The notes under the pieces are model-generated. The model was given only the letters and a program-made list of their open reading frames with translations, did not search any database and was not told the origin of the DNA. From Actinomadura sp. K4S16 (GTDB taxonomy: Bacteria > Actinomycetota > Actinomycetes > Streptosporangiales > Streptosporangiaceae): DNA of 64,000 nt. The position numbers and the translations under genes are program-made. Shown here one piece after another: positions 7,912-17,078 of the stretch. Numbering within the stretch: the first letter of the stretch is position 1; each line of letters begins with the position of its first letter. The stretch lies in the NCBI RefSeq assembly GCF_008327685.1, contig NZ_BDDE01000013.1, forward strand, positions 496,001 through 560,000. The letters run 5' to 3'.

Positions 7912-9309
7912 GTGACGACTGTGACGCAGGAGCACGCCCACGTGCTGAGCAGGCGCCTGCTCTTCTCCATGCGGGGGCGCGCGACCCTCATCACCGTCGC
8001 GGTGTCGGCGCTGATCCTGCTGCTGGCGCTGGTCCTGATGCTGCTGCTGGCGCGCGACTGGGCGCAGAACACGGTCGCGCGGGAGACGGAGCGGACCGCC
8101 GAGCGGATCGCGTTCGGCATCTCCAGGGGGACGAACCCCGCGATCATCGACGTCCGCCCGGACGAGGCGCAGATGGTGCAGGTCGTGAACACGCGGGGCG
8201 AGGTCGTGGCGGCCAGCGAGGCGATCCGCGGGCGCCCGGCGCTCGCGACCGCCGACCTGGCGCGCGGCGAACTGCTCATAGACCAGCGGGTCTGCCCCCG
8301 CTACCTGGACAGGTGCGTGTGGGCGTTCGGCCTCCGCCTCCGCACGTCGCCCTGGGGCCCGGACGTCATGGTCATCGCCGCGGCCCCGCTGCCCGGCCTG
8401 CTCAACGTGTGGCTGCTGCCCCTCGCCCTCTTCGGCCTGCTGGTCGCGCTGCTCAGCCTGATCGCGTGGTGGACGTGGCACACGATCGGCCAGGCGTTCG
8501 TACCGGTCGACCTGATCCGTGCCGAGATGGCCAGCATCGACGAGCGGGGCCTCGACCACCGGGTGCCCGTCCCGGAGGCCGGCGGGGGGATCCAGAGCCT
8601 CGCCGAGACCGTCAACGCCACCCTCGACCGGCTGGAGGCGGCGGCGAGCCGGGAGCGCCGCTTCGTCTCCGACGCCTCCCACGACCTGCGCAACCCGATC
8701 ACCGGCCTGCAGACGCGGCTGGAGGTCGCCCTCGGCGAGCCGGACGACGCCGACTGGAAGCCGATGGTCCGCGGCGCGCTCCGCGACACGCAGCGCCTGA
8801 ACGACATCGTCGCCGACCTCCTGGAGCTGTCGCGGCTCGACGCCCGCGCGCCGCAGCCGGTGGAGCCGGTCGACGTCGCCGCCCTGGTCCGCCGCGAGGT
8901 CGGCATGCGGAGCGGCGACGTCCCGATCACGACGCGCCTGGAGCCCGGCGCGGTCGTCCGCGCGAACCCGGTGCGGCTGAGCCGGGTGCTCGGCAACCTG
9001 CTGGGCAACGCCGAGCGGCACGCCGAGTCGCGCATCGAGGTGACCGTGTCGCGGGACGGCGGCGACGCGGTCGTGGAGGTCCTCGACGACGGCTCCGGCA
9101 TCCCCGAGGAGGCCCGCGAACGCGTCTTCGAGCGCTTCGCCCGCCTTCCCGAGTCGCGGACCCGGGACCCCCACGGCACCGGACTCGGCCTGCCCATCGC
9201 CCGCGAGATCGCCGAGATCTACGGCGGCTCCCTCCGCATCGCCGACTCCGGCGCCGGCGCCCGGTTCGTGCTCCGCCTCCCGCTGGTCACCGGGGGCGGA
9301 TCGCCGTGA
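7912..9309 (+). CDS. Membrane sensor histidine kinase with HAMP domain (orphan)
   Basis: 465 residues from GTG 7912; a GTG at 7942 preceded by AGGAG is an equally good start. Two membrane helices (residues about 22-47 and 162-185) flank an extracytoplasmic sensor containing a conserved-looking Cys pair (CPRYLDRC). A HAMP linker (FVPVDLIRAEMASI) follows, then HisKA with the phospho-acceptor in SDASHDLRNPITGL, and HATPase_c with the N-box GNLLGNAERHA, DDGSGIPEE and GTGLGLPIAREI. The H-box uses HDLRNP instead of the common HELRTP. No response regulator is adjacent, so its partner must be elsewhere. It overlaps the convergent reductase gene by 23 bases. Confidence 0.92.
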   Translation: MTTVTQEHAHVLSRRLLFSMRGRATLITVAVSALILLLALVLMLLLARDWAQNTVARETERTAERIAFGISRGTNPAIIDVRPDEAQMVQVVNTRGEVVAASEAIRGRPALATADLARGELLIDQRVCPRYLDRCVWAFGLRLRTSPWGPDVMVIAAAPLPGLLNVWLLPLALFGLLVALLSLIAWWTWHTIGQAFVPVDLIRAEMASIDERGLDHRVPVPEAGGGIQSLAETVNATLDRLEAAASRERRFVSDASHDLRNPITGLQTRLEVALGEPDDADWKPMVRGALRDTQRLNDIVADLLELSRLDARAPQPVEPVDVAALVRREVGMRSGDVPITTRLEPGAVVRANPVRLSRVLGNLLGNAERHAESRIEVTVSRDGGDAVVEVLDDGSGIPEEARERVFERFARLPESRTRDPHGTGLGLPIAREIAEIYGGSLRIADSGAGARFVLRLPLVTGGGSP

Positions 9310-10159
9310 TGACGCTGGACAGCCCGTCCTCGCCGTGACCGGCCTCCACGGCACGCCAGAACAGGTCCCGCAGGGCGGTCGGACCCGCGACGTCGATCCC
9401 GGCCTCCCGGGCGGCCTCCACGACGTGGTCGGCGCCGACGGCCTGCATGCGGAGGCTGTTGTCCGCGCCCGGGGAGACGCCCGCGTCGATCTCCCCCGCG
9501 AGGTGCTTCAGGAAGCCCATCGGCCCGTCGCCGCCGAGGTCGAGCAGCATGGACGCCGCGAACGGGCGGAACCGCTCGGCGGAGACGCCCGCCGTGCCCA
9601 GCAGCGCGACGGCGTGCATGTAGGCGGTCAGGGTCGACCAGAAGAGGTACAGCTGCGACTGGTAGTAGAGCATCGCCAGGCCGGGGTCCTCGCCGACGAA
9701 CGTGACGTCCCCCAGCTCGCCCAAGGTCTCGCGGTGGCGCTCCAACACCTGCTCAGGGCCGCTGTAGAAGACGTACGAACCCGGCCGGCCGATGCCCGGC
9801 GGAGGCACCATGATCCCACCGGTGATCAGGACGCCGCCGCGCCCGGAGACCCATTCGCTCGCGCGGCGCAGTTCGCCGGGGCTGCCGGAGCTGAGGTTGG
9901 CCAGTACCCGTCCTTTCAGGTCCGCGCCATCGAGCGAGTCGTGCATCGCCGTGTAGTCGGTCTGGCTCACGACGACCAGTTCCGAGGCCGCGAGGGCGTC
10001 GGCGGCGGTCGGGGCAAGGGTCGCCCCGGCCTCCACCAAGGGGGCCGCCTTGGACGCCGTCCGGTTCCAGACCGTGGTCGGGTGGCCGTTCTCGAGGAAC
10101 GTCCTCGCCATCGTCGCGCCCATGGGCCCGAGGCCGATGACGGTCACTGGGGTGCTCAC
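9287..10159 (-). CDS. NADPH-dependent dehydrogenase of the beta-hydroxyacid/imine reductase type
   Basis: The GTG at 10159 follows AGGAGGACAT, so I place the start there (290 residues) rather than at an in-frame ATG ten codons upstream. An N-terminal Rossmann fold (VTVIGLGPMGATMARTFLEN, then WNRT for NADP specificity) is followed by the long interdomain helix and a C-terminal helical domain. The tail GPTALRDLFWRAVEAGHGED is what actinomycete imine reductases carry, and the usual catalytic Lys of 3-hydroxyisobutyrate dehydrogenases is not apparent. I therefore favour an imine-reductase-like enzyme; substrate unknown. It is divergent from the SARP regulator at 10250, sharing a control region with an 11-bp inverted repeat. 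Confidence 0.83.
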   Translation of the reverse strand: MSTPVTVIGLGPMGATMARTFLENGHPTTVWNRTASKAAPLVEAGATLAPTAADALAASELVVVSQTDYTAMHDSLDGADLKGRVLANLSSGSPGELRRASEWVSGRGGVLITGGIMVPPPGIGRPGSYVFYSGPEQVLERHRETLGELGDVTFVGEDPGLAMLYYQSQLYLFWSTLTAYMHAVALLGTAGVSAERFRPFAASMLLDLGGDGPMGFLKHLAGEIDAGVSPGADNSLRMQAVGADHVVEAAREAGIDVAGPTALRDLFWRAVEAGHGEDGLSSVITAIRPR

Positions 10160-10198
10160 ATGTCCTCCTGAGATGTGTTTCCTCCACACTCGCCTCGG

Positions 10199-10233
10199 CC
10201 GCTACGGACCTTCCTCGGGTCCGTCCGTAGCGG
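10199..10233. promoter_or_regulatory. 11-bp inverted repeat between divergent reductase and SARP genes
   Basis: CCGCTACGGAC (10199-10209) and GTCCGTAGCGG (10223-10233) are perfect inverted copies separated by 13 bases. The right arm ends five bases before the -10 hexamer of the SARP gene, so a bound protein would cover its -35 region. It is placed to control both divergent genes. Confidence 0.5.
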
Positions 10234-10237
10234 TGGC

Positions 10238-10250
10238 TACGCTGGCGCCG
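10238..10250 (+). promoter_or_regulatory. -10 element for a probable leaderless SARP transcript
   Basis: TACGCT (10238-10243) lies six bases before the GTG start at 10250, the spacing expected when transcription begins on the first base of the start codon. No ribosome binding site precedes that GTG, which fits a leaderless mRNA. Confidence 0.5.
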
Positions 10251-13200
10251 TGCGTTTCGGGGTGCTGGGGCCGCTCGCGGTGTGGACGGACGCCGGGGCG
10301 CCCGTCCGCGTACCGGAGGCGAAGGTCCGCACGCTGCTCGCCGTCCTGCTCACCGAGCCCGGACGTCCCGTCCCCGTCGACCGGCTGATCGACGCGCTGT
10401 GGGGCGACCGGCCGCCCCGCAACCCGCTCGGCACGCTCCAGGCCCGGGTCTCGCAGCTCCGCAAGGCGCTGGAGGAGGGCGAGCCGGGCGGCCGCGGCCT
10501 CGTCGCCGCCCGCCCGCCCGGCTACGCGCTCGACACCGCTCCGGAGGCGGTCGACGCCGGGCGGTTCATGGCGGCGCTCGGCCGCGAGGCCGCCGACCCC
10601 CTCGCCCGCAAGCGGCTCCTCGGCGACGCGCTCGCGCTGTGGCGCGGCCCGGCCTTCGCCGACTTCGCCGACGCCGGGTTCGCCCGCACCGCGATCATCG
10701 AGCTGGAGGAGGCGCGGCTCGCGGCGCTGGAGCGGCACGCGCAGGCCCGGCTCGACCTCGGCGAGCACGCGGCGGTGGCGGCCGAGCTGGCCGCGCCCGC
10801 GGCCGACCATCCGCTGCGCGAGCGGCTCCACGCCCTCCACCTGCGCGCCCTCCACCTGGCCGGCCGGCAGGGCGAGGCCCTCGCGGGCTACCACGCGCTG
10901 CGCGAGCGGCTCGCCGAGGAGCTCGGCGCCGACCCGAGCTCCGAGCTGGCGGCGCTCCACCTGTCGATGCTCGCGGGCGACTCCGTCCCGCCGCCGCGGC
11001 CGGCGCCCCGGCTGCCCGCGGCGCTCGACGAGCTGATCGGCCGCGCGGACGCGGTCGAGCGGGGCCGGGCCCTGCTGGCCGAGCACCGGCTGGTGACCTT
11101 GACCGGGCCCGGAGGCGTCGGCAAGACCCGGCTCGCCGTGGAGATCGCCGCCCGGTCGATCGCCGAGCATCCCGACGGGGTGTGGATGGTCGATCTGGCC
11201 GCCGTCGACGACAGCGCCGACGACGACACCGCCGGCGGCGTGGCCGGGCAGGTCGCCCGCGCGCTGGGCCTGCGCGAGGAGTCCGCCGGGCGGCCGATCG
11301 CCGACGCGCTGCGGGGCCGGCGGGCACTGCTCGTCCTGGACGACTGCGAGCGCGTGCTCGAACCCGTCGCCGAGCTCGCCGGGCGCCTCCTCGCCGACGC
11401 GCCCGGCCTCCGCGTCCTCGCGACCTCGCGCGAACCGCTCGGGATCGCCGGGGAGCGGCTCCAGGTCGTCCCGCCGCTCGACCTCCCCGGCCGCGACGCC
11501 TCTCCGGACGCGCTGCGGGAGGCGGGCGCGGTCCGGCTGTTCGTCGCGCGGGCCGCCGCGGCCTCCCCCGGCTTCGCGCTGGACGGCGGCACCGCACCGT
11601 GGGTCGCGGCGATCTGCCGCCGCCTGGACGGGCTGCCGCTCGCGCTGGAGCTGGCCGCGACCCGCGTCCGCGCGCTCGGAGTGCGGGAGCTGGCGGCGCG
11701 GCTGGACGACCGCTTCCGCGTGCTGGCCGACGGGCGGCGCGGCGGCCCGGCCCGGCAGCGGACGCTCCGCGCGGTGATCGACTGGAGCTGGGACCTGCTC
11801 ACCGCGCCCGAGCGGGTCGCGCTGCGGCGCCTCGCCGTCCACGCGGGGGGCTGCACTCCGGCCGCGGCGGAGGCGGTCTGCGGGACCGGCGTCGAGGTGC
11901 TCGCCCGGCTGGTCGACCGCTCCCTCGTCGTCCGGACGGAGCAGGGCCGGTACCGGCTGCTGGAGTCGGTCGCCGCCTACGCCCTGGAACGCCTGCGCGA
12001 GGCGGGCGAGGAGGACGAGTTCCGCCGCCGCCACGCCGTCCACTACACCGGCCTGGCCGAGCGGGCGGCGCAGGGGCTGCGCGGGCCCGAGCAGGGCCAC
12101 TGGCTAGCGGTGCTCGACGAGGAGGCGGCGAACCTCGGCGCGGCGCCGGGCGGCGGCACGGGGTTCCGGCTGGTGAACGCGCTCGCCTGGTACTGGTACC
12201 TGCGGGGACGCTTCGAGGAGGCCCGCCGCGCGTTCACCGCGGCCCTGTCCGCACATCCGCAGGCGTCACCGGCCAGAACCGAGGCCGCGACGTGGCTGAC
12301 CGCCTTCACCATGCTGGTCGGCGAAGGCGTCGATTCGGAGGAGCTCCGGCAAGCCGCCTTGGCCGAGCACGACGATCCGCTGGCCAGGGCCAAGGCCGAG
12401 TGGCTCCTGAGCCACGTGCACTGGGCGTACGGCGATCTGGCCATGAACGAGCGGCGCGTCGACCGCGCCCTTGCGGTGTTCCAGGAACGGGGCGACCGCT
12501 GGTTCACGGCCGCCGCGCTCGCGACGCGGGCCAAGCTCGCGGTCGGGCACGGCGACCTGGCCTCCATGGAGAGGGACGCGGTGCGCAGCGCCGCGCTGTT
12601 CGCCGAGCTCGGCGACCCGTGGGGGCGGCTGGAGGCGTCCGACGCCCTCGTCCGGCACGCCGAGATCACCGGCGCGTACACCGAGGCCGCGCGGCTCCTG
12701 CGCGACGGTCTCCGGCTGGCCGAGGAGATGGGGATGTGGCCGGAGGCCTCGTTCCGGCTGGCCGGCCTCGGCCGCGTCGCGCTCCTCACCGGCGCCCTCG
12801 GCGAGGCCCGCGACCTGCACGAGCGGGCCCTCGACCTGGCGCGCCGGCACATGGCGCGGTCGGCCGAGGAGTTCGCCGAGGTCGGGCTGGGGCTCGTGGC
12901 CCGCGCCCGCGGCGACCTCGCCGCCGCCGAGGCCCACCTGCGCGCCCGGCTCGGCTGGCTGCGCGGCATCGGCGGGACCGCCGGCATCGCGTTCGTGCAG
13001 GCCCAGCTCGGCTTCATCGCCGAGGAGCGCGGCGACGCCGCGGCCGCGCTGGCCCTGCACACCGAGGGGCTCGCCGCCGCGCGGGCCGTCGGCGACCCGC
13101 GCGGGATCGCCCTCGCGCTGGAAGGGCTGGCCGGGGCGCGGTCCCTGGCGGGCGAGCACGAGGCGGCGGCCGGGCTGCTCGCCGAGGCGGGCTCGCTCCG

Positions 13201-13321
13201 CGCGGCGGCCGGGGCGGCCCTGCCGCCCGCCGAACGCCGCGACGTCGAGCGGATCGCCGGGAGGATCCGGGGAGCCTCCGGTGTTGTCGCCAAGGACGGT
13301 GGTCCGGCGCCACCGGGATGA
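10250..13321 (+). CDS. SARP/AfsR-type regulator: OmpR-like HTH, BTAD, NB-ARC ATPase and TPR region
   Basis: 1023 residues from GTG 10250. Residues 1-90 are a winged helix (RFGVLGPLAVW to RVSQLRKAL), 95-245 the bacterial transcriptional activation domain (AGRFMAALGREA to GYHALRERLAEELGADPS). Then comes an ATPase module with Walker A LTGPGGVGKTRLAVE near residue 283, Walker B ALLVLDDCERVL and ATSREPLGI. The last 400 residues are TPR-like helical repeats (for example ARDLHERALDLARRHMA). Proteins of this layout activate secondary-metabolite or developmental genes after ATP-dependent oligomerisation. No biosynthetic cluster is in the window; the closest candidates are the divergent reductase and the downstream N-acetyltransferase, whose ATG follows by 25 bases. 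Confidence 0.93.
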   Translation: MRFGVLGPLAVWTDAGAPVRVPEAKVRTLLAVLLTEPGRPVPVDRLIDALWGDRPPRNPLGTLQARVSQLRKALEEGEPGGRGLVAARPPGYALDTAPEAVDAGRFMAALGREAADPLARKRLLGDALALWRGPAFADFADAGFARTAIIELEEARLAALERHAQARLDLGEHAAVAAELAAPAADHPLRERLHALHLRALHLAGRQGEALAGYHALRERLAEELGADPSSELAALHLSMLAGDSVPPPRPAPRLPAALDELIGRADAVERGRALLAEHRLVTLTGPGGVGKTRLAVEIAARSIAEHPDGVWMVDLAAVDDSADDDTAGGVAGQVARALGLREESAGRPIADALRGRRALLVLDDCERVLEPVAELAGRLLADAPGLRVLATSREPLGIAGERLQVVPPLDLPGRDASPDALREAGAVRLFVARAAAASPGFALDGGTAPWVAAICRRLDGLPLALELAATRVRALGVRELAARLDDRFRVLADGRRGGPARQRTLRAVIDWSWDLLTAPERVALRRLAVHAGGCTPAAAEAVCGTGVEVLARLVDRSLVVRTEQGRYRLLESVAAYALERLREAGEEDEFRRRHAVHYTGLAERAAQGLRGPEQGHWLAVLDEEAANLGAAPGGGTGFRLVNALAWYWYLRGRFEEARRAFTAALSAHPQASPARTEAATWLTAFTMLVGEGVDSEELRQAALAEHDDPLARAKAEWLLSHVHWAYGDLAMNERRVDRALAVFQERGDRWFTAAALATRAKLAVGHGDLASMERDAVRSAALFAELGDPWGRLEASDALVRHAEITGAYTEAARLLRDGLRLAEEMGMWPEASFRLAGLGRVALLTGALGEARDLHERALDLARRHMARSAEEFAEVGLGLVARARGDLAAAEAHLRARLGWLRGIGGTAGIAFVQAQLGFIAEERGDAAAALALHTEGLAAARAVGDPRGIALALEGLAGARSLAGEHEAAAGLLAEAGSLRAAAGAALPPAERRDVERIAGRIRGASGVVAKDGGPAPPG

Positions 13322-13346
13322 TCGGCACCGGCGGGGAGAGGGAGAC

Positions 13347-14222
13347 ATGAGCGAGGACCTCGGATACGGGTGGGAGGGCGAGCTGCTCGACCTGCCCGCC
13401 TACCTGAAGCGGATCGGCCACGACGGCGACCTGGCCCCGACCGGCGCGACGCTGCGGGCCCTGCACCGCGCGCACGTCACGTCCATCCCGTTCGAGAACC
13501 TGGAGATCATGCTCGGGCGGCCGATCGACCTGTCGCTGGAGGCCGTCCAGGCGAAGCTGGTCCAGCGGCAGCGCGGCGGCTACTGCTACGAGCACAACCG
13601 GCTGTTCGCGGCGTTGCTGGAGAAGCTCGGGTACGAGGTCACGGCGCTGGCGGGGCGGGTGACGCTGGGGGCGCAGAAGATCCTTCCGGCCACGCACGCG
13701 CTCCTGCACGTCCATCCGCCGGACGCGCCGCGGGACGAGCCGGCCTGGCTGTGCGACGTGGGGTTCGGCGCCGGCCCGCTGGAACCGCTGCGGCTCGTGG
13801 ACGGCGAGGAGGCCGACCAGGACGGCTGGGGCTTCCGCCTCCGGCGAGGCCGCACCGTCACCGCCTGGACGCCGAACACGGCGGGCTGGGAGATGCACCA
13901 GCGCGGCCCGGACGGGTGGGTCCAGCGGCACACGTTCGTGCTGAGCGAGGCGTTCCGCATCGACTTCGAGGTGGGCAGCCACTTCGTCTCGACCAGCCCG
14001 CGTTCGCCCTTCACGACCCGTCCGTACGTGCAGAAGTTCTCCGCCGGCGACCTCCGCGTCCTGGACGGGACGACGGTGACCGTCACCCGCCCGGACGGGA
14101 GCGCCGAGGCCCGCACGCTCGCCCCCGAGGACGTGCCCGACGTCCTGGCCCGGGATTTCGGGATCGTCCTGGAAGGCGAGGACCCTGACCGCCTCGTCGA
14201 GTTCATCCGCACGAAGAACTAG
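13347..14222 (+). CDS. nat: Arylamine N-acetyltransferase
   Basis: 291 residues; ATG 13347 follows GGGAGAGGGAGAC. The cysteine-protease-like triad of NAT enzymes is visible: Cys in RQRGGYCYEHNRLFAALL, His in ATHALLHV and Asp in WLCDVGFG. The N-terminus has the usual IPFENLEIMLGRPI segment. It transfers acetyl from acetyl-CoA to arylamines or hydrazines; in actinomycetes relatives also close amide bonds in ansamycins, but no such cluster is here. Probably co-transcribed with the SARP gene 25 bases upstream. Its stop overlaps the stop of the convergent LAL regulator by four bases. Confidence 0.93.
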   Translation: MSEDLGYGWEGELLDLPAYLKRIGHDGDLAPTGATLRALHRAHVTSIPFENLEIMLGRPIDLSLEAVQAKLVQRQRGGYCYEHNRLFAALLEKLGYEVTALAGRVTLGAQKILPATHALLHVHPPDAPRDEPAWLCDVGFGAGPLEPLRLVDGEEADQDGWGFRLRRGRTVTAWTPNTAGWEMHQRGPDGWVQRHTFVLSEAFRIDFEVGSHFVSTSPRSPFTTRPYVQKFSAGDLRVLDGTTVTVTRPDGSAEARTLAPEDVPDVLARDFGIVLEGEDPDRLVEFIRTKN

Positions 14223-16930
14223 CCCAGGTCGAGGCGGGCGAGTTCCGTCCGCGCGGTGATGCCGAGCTTGGGATAGGCGTTGTAGAGGTGGTAGCCGACG
14301 GTCCGGGGGCTGAGGAACAGCTGCGCGCCGATCTCCCGGTTGCTGAGGCCCGTCGCCGCCAGCCGGGCGACCTGGAGTTCCTGCGGGGTGAGGCGGGCGG
14401 CGAGGTCGTCCCCGCCGCCCCGCCCGTCGGCGAGGCTCTCCCCGGCGGCGCGCAGCTCGGTGCGGGTCCGCTCCGCCCACGGCGCGGCGCCGAGCCGCTC
14501 GAACGCCTCCAGCGCCGAGTGCAGCCGCGCCCGCGCGTCGTTCCTGCGCCGCGACCTGCGGAGCCATTCCCCGTACAGCAGTTCGGTGCGCGCCTGCTCG
14601 AACGGCGTCCCACCCTCGCGGTGCAGATCGAGGGCCCGCGAGTACGCCGGGCCTGGGTCATCCGTGTCGAGGAGGGCCGCGCAGCGCGCCGCTATGGCCT
14701 GCACCCACGGCTGCTGCGTCTGCGCCGCCCACTCGGCGTACCAGTCGGCGGCGTCCCGCGCGCGCTCCGGGACACCGGCTCTGACGGCCGCCTCGACCAG
14801 GTCGGGCAGGGAGGCGATGGCTCCCTGGCGGTTGGGCCCGGCGACGGTGTCCGCGAGGCGTTCCAAGGCTGCCTCGTACCGGCCCAGCCCGAGGTCGAGG
14901 AGGCTGCGCGCGGCGGCGGCATGCACGCTGCTCGGCGGGAGGCCGCGTGACAGCGCCTCCTCCGTCAGCTCCATGCAGCGCTCCTCGTCGCCCTCGATCG
15001 CGGCGAGCAGCCCCAGGCTGGTGTCGAGGTAGACGCGGATGCGGTGCTGGCCGGTGTCGGCGGCGATCCGCGCGCCCTCCGTCGCGCCGGTCAGCGCGTC
15101 GCGGTACCTGCCGAGGATCAGGTCCGTCCGGGTCCGGAGCATCAGGACGGGCGCGAGCAGCCCGACGGCACCCCGGTCGCGGACGCGCCGCTCCAGCTCC
15201 GCCGCGACCTCGGCCGCGCCGCGCACGTCCCCGACCAGCAGGTGCCACATGCCCGCGCGGATCCGGTCGCGCGGGGCGTAGCAGACGCTCATCTCGTCCA
15301 TCAGCTCGCGCAGCGCCGCCACGCCGTCCGCCGGATCCGCGTCCGCGAGCGGGTTGTGCCCGGCGAACACCCGGCTCAGCGCCCGCAGGTGCGGCGCGTT
15401 CGGAACGCCGCGGCGCACGCCCTCGGCGGCGATGCGGTCCATCGCGGCGAAGTCCCCGGCGTTGGCGGCGGCGGCCGCGGCCTGGAAGAACAGGTAGCCG
15501 GACGTGCGGGGCTCGAGATCGGCGACCGACGCCGCCGTCTCGGCGAACAGTCGGTGCGCGTCGTGCGCCCGGTCCTGCTCGTCGGCGAGGGACGCCCTGA
15601 TCAGCGTCAGCTCCGCCCGGGACAGCGGGTCCGGCAGGTCGGCCTCCGCCCGGACCGCCAGCTCGACCGCGCGCTCGGGCAGCCCCGCGTCGGCCGACGC
15701 CCGCGCCGCCGCCGCCAGCCGCCGGCCGCGCTCGGCCCGGTCCGGCGTGAGCTCGGCGGCGGCCTCGTACATGGCGGCGACGGCCGCGTTGCCGCCCGCG
15801 TTCCGCTCGGTCTCGGCGGTCTTCTCCAGGACGGCCGCGACGCGCTCGTCCGGTTCCGTCACCGAGCGGGCCAGGTGCCAAGCGTGGTGGCAGACGTCGC
15901 CGCGGTCGAGGTACGCCTGTGCCAGCGCCTGGTGGGCGGCCAGCCGCCGGCCGAGCGTCGCGTCGCGTGCGGCGGCGGTGCGGATCAGCGGATGCCGCAC
16001 CTCCAGCCGCCCATCGCGGGTGCTGCGCAGCAGGCCCGCGCGCTCGGCGGGCTCCAGGTCGCCGACGGACGCGCCGGACCGCTCCGCCGCCTTCACCACC
16101 ACGCCCGCGTCGCCGAGGTCGTCCACCGCCACCAGCAGCACGAGCCGCCGCGCCGGCTCCGGCAGCGCGGCGATCCGCTCGGCGAACGACCGCAGGATCC
16201 GCTCGTAGGCCGACCCGTGCCCGCCGCTCCCCGGGAGTTCGAGCAGCGCCAGCGGGTTGCCCATCGCCCCGGCGAGGATCTCCCGCCGGACATGGCCGGG
16301 CAGGTGGGGGGCGCGCTCGGCCAGCAGGGCGGCGGCCGCGTCCCCGTCGAGGCCGTGCAGGCGCAGCTCCGGCAGCCCCTCCGCGACGAACTCCGGCGGG
16401 GCGGACTCCGGGGAGGCGGGTTCGGGCGCGTCCGCGTCGCGGGCCGCGAAGACGATCGCGATGGGCTCGGCGTCGAGGCGGCGGGCGGCGAACAGCAGCG
16501 CCTCGGCGGACGAGCCGTCGATCCAGTGCGCGTCGTCGACCAGGCAGAGCAGCGGCCGCTCCTCCGCCAGGTCGGACAGCAGGGTCAGCACCGCGAGCCC
16601 CACGAGGAACCGGTCGCTCTCGGCCTCCGGACCGCCTATGTTGAGGGCCGCTCGCAGGGCCTCGGCCTGCCCCTCCGGGAGGCCCGCGATCCTGTCGAGA
16701 TGGCGGCCGAGCAGCAGGTGCAGGCCCGCGTAGGGCATGCCGCTCTCGCTCTCGAAGCCCGTCCCGCGCAGGACGCGCATGCCGTCCGCGGCGCCGGCGG
16801 CGTGGTCGAGCAGGGCCGACTTGCCGATCCCGGCCTCGCCGCGCAGCACGAGGACCCCGCTGCGCCCGGCGCGGGCCCGGCCGAGGAGCTCGTCGATCGC
16901 GGCCAGTTCCCCGTCCCGCCCGTACAGCAT
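14219..16930 (-). CDS. LAL-family LuxR regulator (large ATP-binding, C-terminal LuxR HTH)
   Basis: 903 residues. The N-terminal AAA-type ATPase starts at once with LYGRDGELAAIDELL and Walker A LRGEAGIGKSALLDHA; LLCLVDDAHWIDGSSAEALL is Walker B. A long helical middle (TPR-like) leads to a C-terminal GerE/LuxR helix-turn-helix, LTPQELQVARLAATGLSNRE followed by LFLSPRTVGYHLYNAYPKLG. LAL proteins are pathway or carbon-source regulators (MalT, PikD types). Its direction is opposite to the SARP-nat pair and it has its own, probably leaderless, promoter. Confidence 0.93.
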   Translation of the reverse strand: MLYGRDGELAAIDELLGRARAGRSGVLVLRGEAGIGKSALLDHAAGAADGMRVLRGTGFESESGMPYAGLHLLLGRHLDRIAGLPEGQAEALRAALNIGGPEAESDRFLVGLAVLTLLSDLAEERPLLCLVDDAHWIDGSSAEALLFAARRLDAEPIAIVFAARDADAPEPASPESAPPEFVAEGLPELRLHGLDGDAAAALLAERAPHLPGHVRREILAGAMGNPLALLELPGSGGHGSAYERILRSFAERIAALPEPARRLVLLVAVDDLGDAGVVVKAAERSGASVGDLEPAERAGLLRSTRDGRLEVRHPLIRTAAARDATLGRRLAAHQALAQAYLDRGDVCHHAWHLARSVTEPDERVAAVLEKTAETERNAGGNAAVAAMYEAAAELTPDRAERGRRLAAAARASADAGLPERAVELAVRAEADLPDPLSRAELTLIRASLADEQDRAHDAHRLFAETAASVADLEPRTSGYLFFQAAAAAANAGDFAAMDRIAAEGVRRGVPNAPHLRALSRVFAGHNPLADADPADGVAALRELMDEMSVCYAPRDRIRAGMWHLLVGDVRGAAEVAAELERRVRDRGAVGLLAPVLMLRTRTDLILGRYRDALTGATEGARIAADTGQHRIRVYLDTSLGLLAAIEGDEERCMELTEEALSRGLPPSSVHAAAARSLLDLGLGRYEAALERLADTVAGPNRQGAIASLPDLVEAAVRAGVPERARDAADWYAEWAAQTQQPWVQAIAARCAALLDTDDPGPAYSRALDLHREGGTPFEQARTELLYGEWLRRSRRRNDARARLHSALEAFERLGAAPWAERTRTELRAAGESLADGRGGGDDLAARLTPQELQVARLAATGLSNREIGAQLFLSPRTVGYHLYNAYPKLGITARTELARLDLG

Positions 16931-16936
16931 GCGCTC

Positions 16937-16942
16937 ACCCTA
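16937..16942 (-). promoter_or_regulatory. -10 element for a probable leaderless LAL transcript
   Basis: On the minus strand TAGGGT lies six bases upstream of the ATG at 16930, with no ribosome site between. This is the same arrangement as in front of the SARP gene. Confidence 0.4.
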
Positions 16943-17003
16943 CTCAGCCCGCCGGGCGGGGAAACGGCCGCGCACCCCCGCCCGCCCGTCGCGGCGCCCT
17001 GAT

Positions 17004-17027
17004 GGTTGAAGCCCTCACCTCGGGTAT
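17004..17027 (+). promoter_or_regulatory. Sigma-B-type promoter of the hemerythrin gene
   Basis: GGTT (17004-17007), a 14-base spacer and GGGTAT (17022-17027) fit the actinomycete sigma-B family consensus GNNT-N14-16-GGGTAY. The gene starts about 50 bases further on behind AGGAGG. Confidence 0.5.
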
Positions 17028-17078
17028 CGCCACGAGTCGGACCACCACGGGAGTCGAGCACTCACAGGAGGTTGTGTC

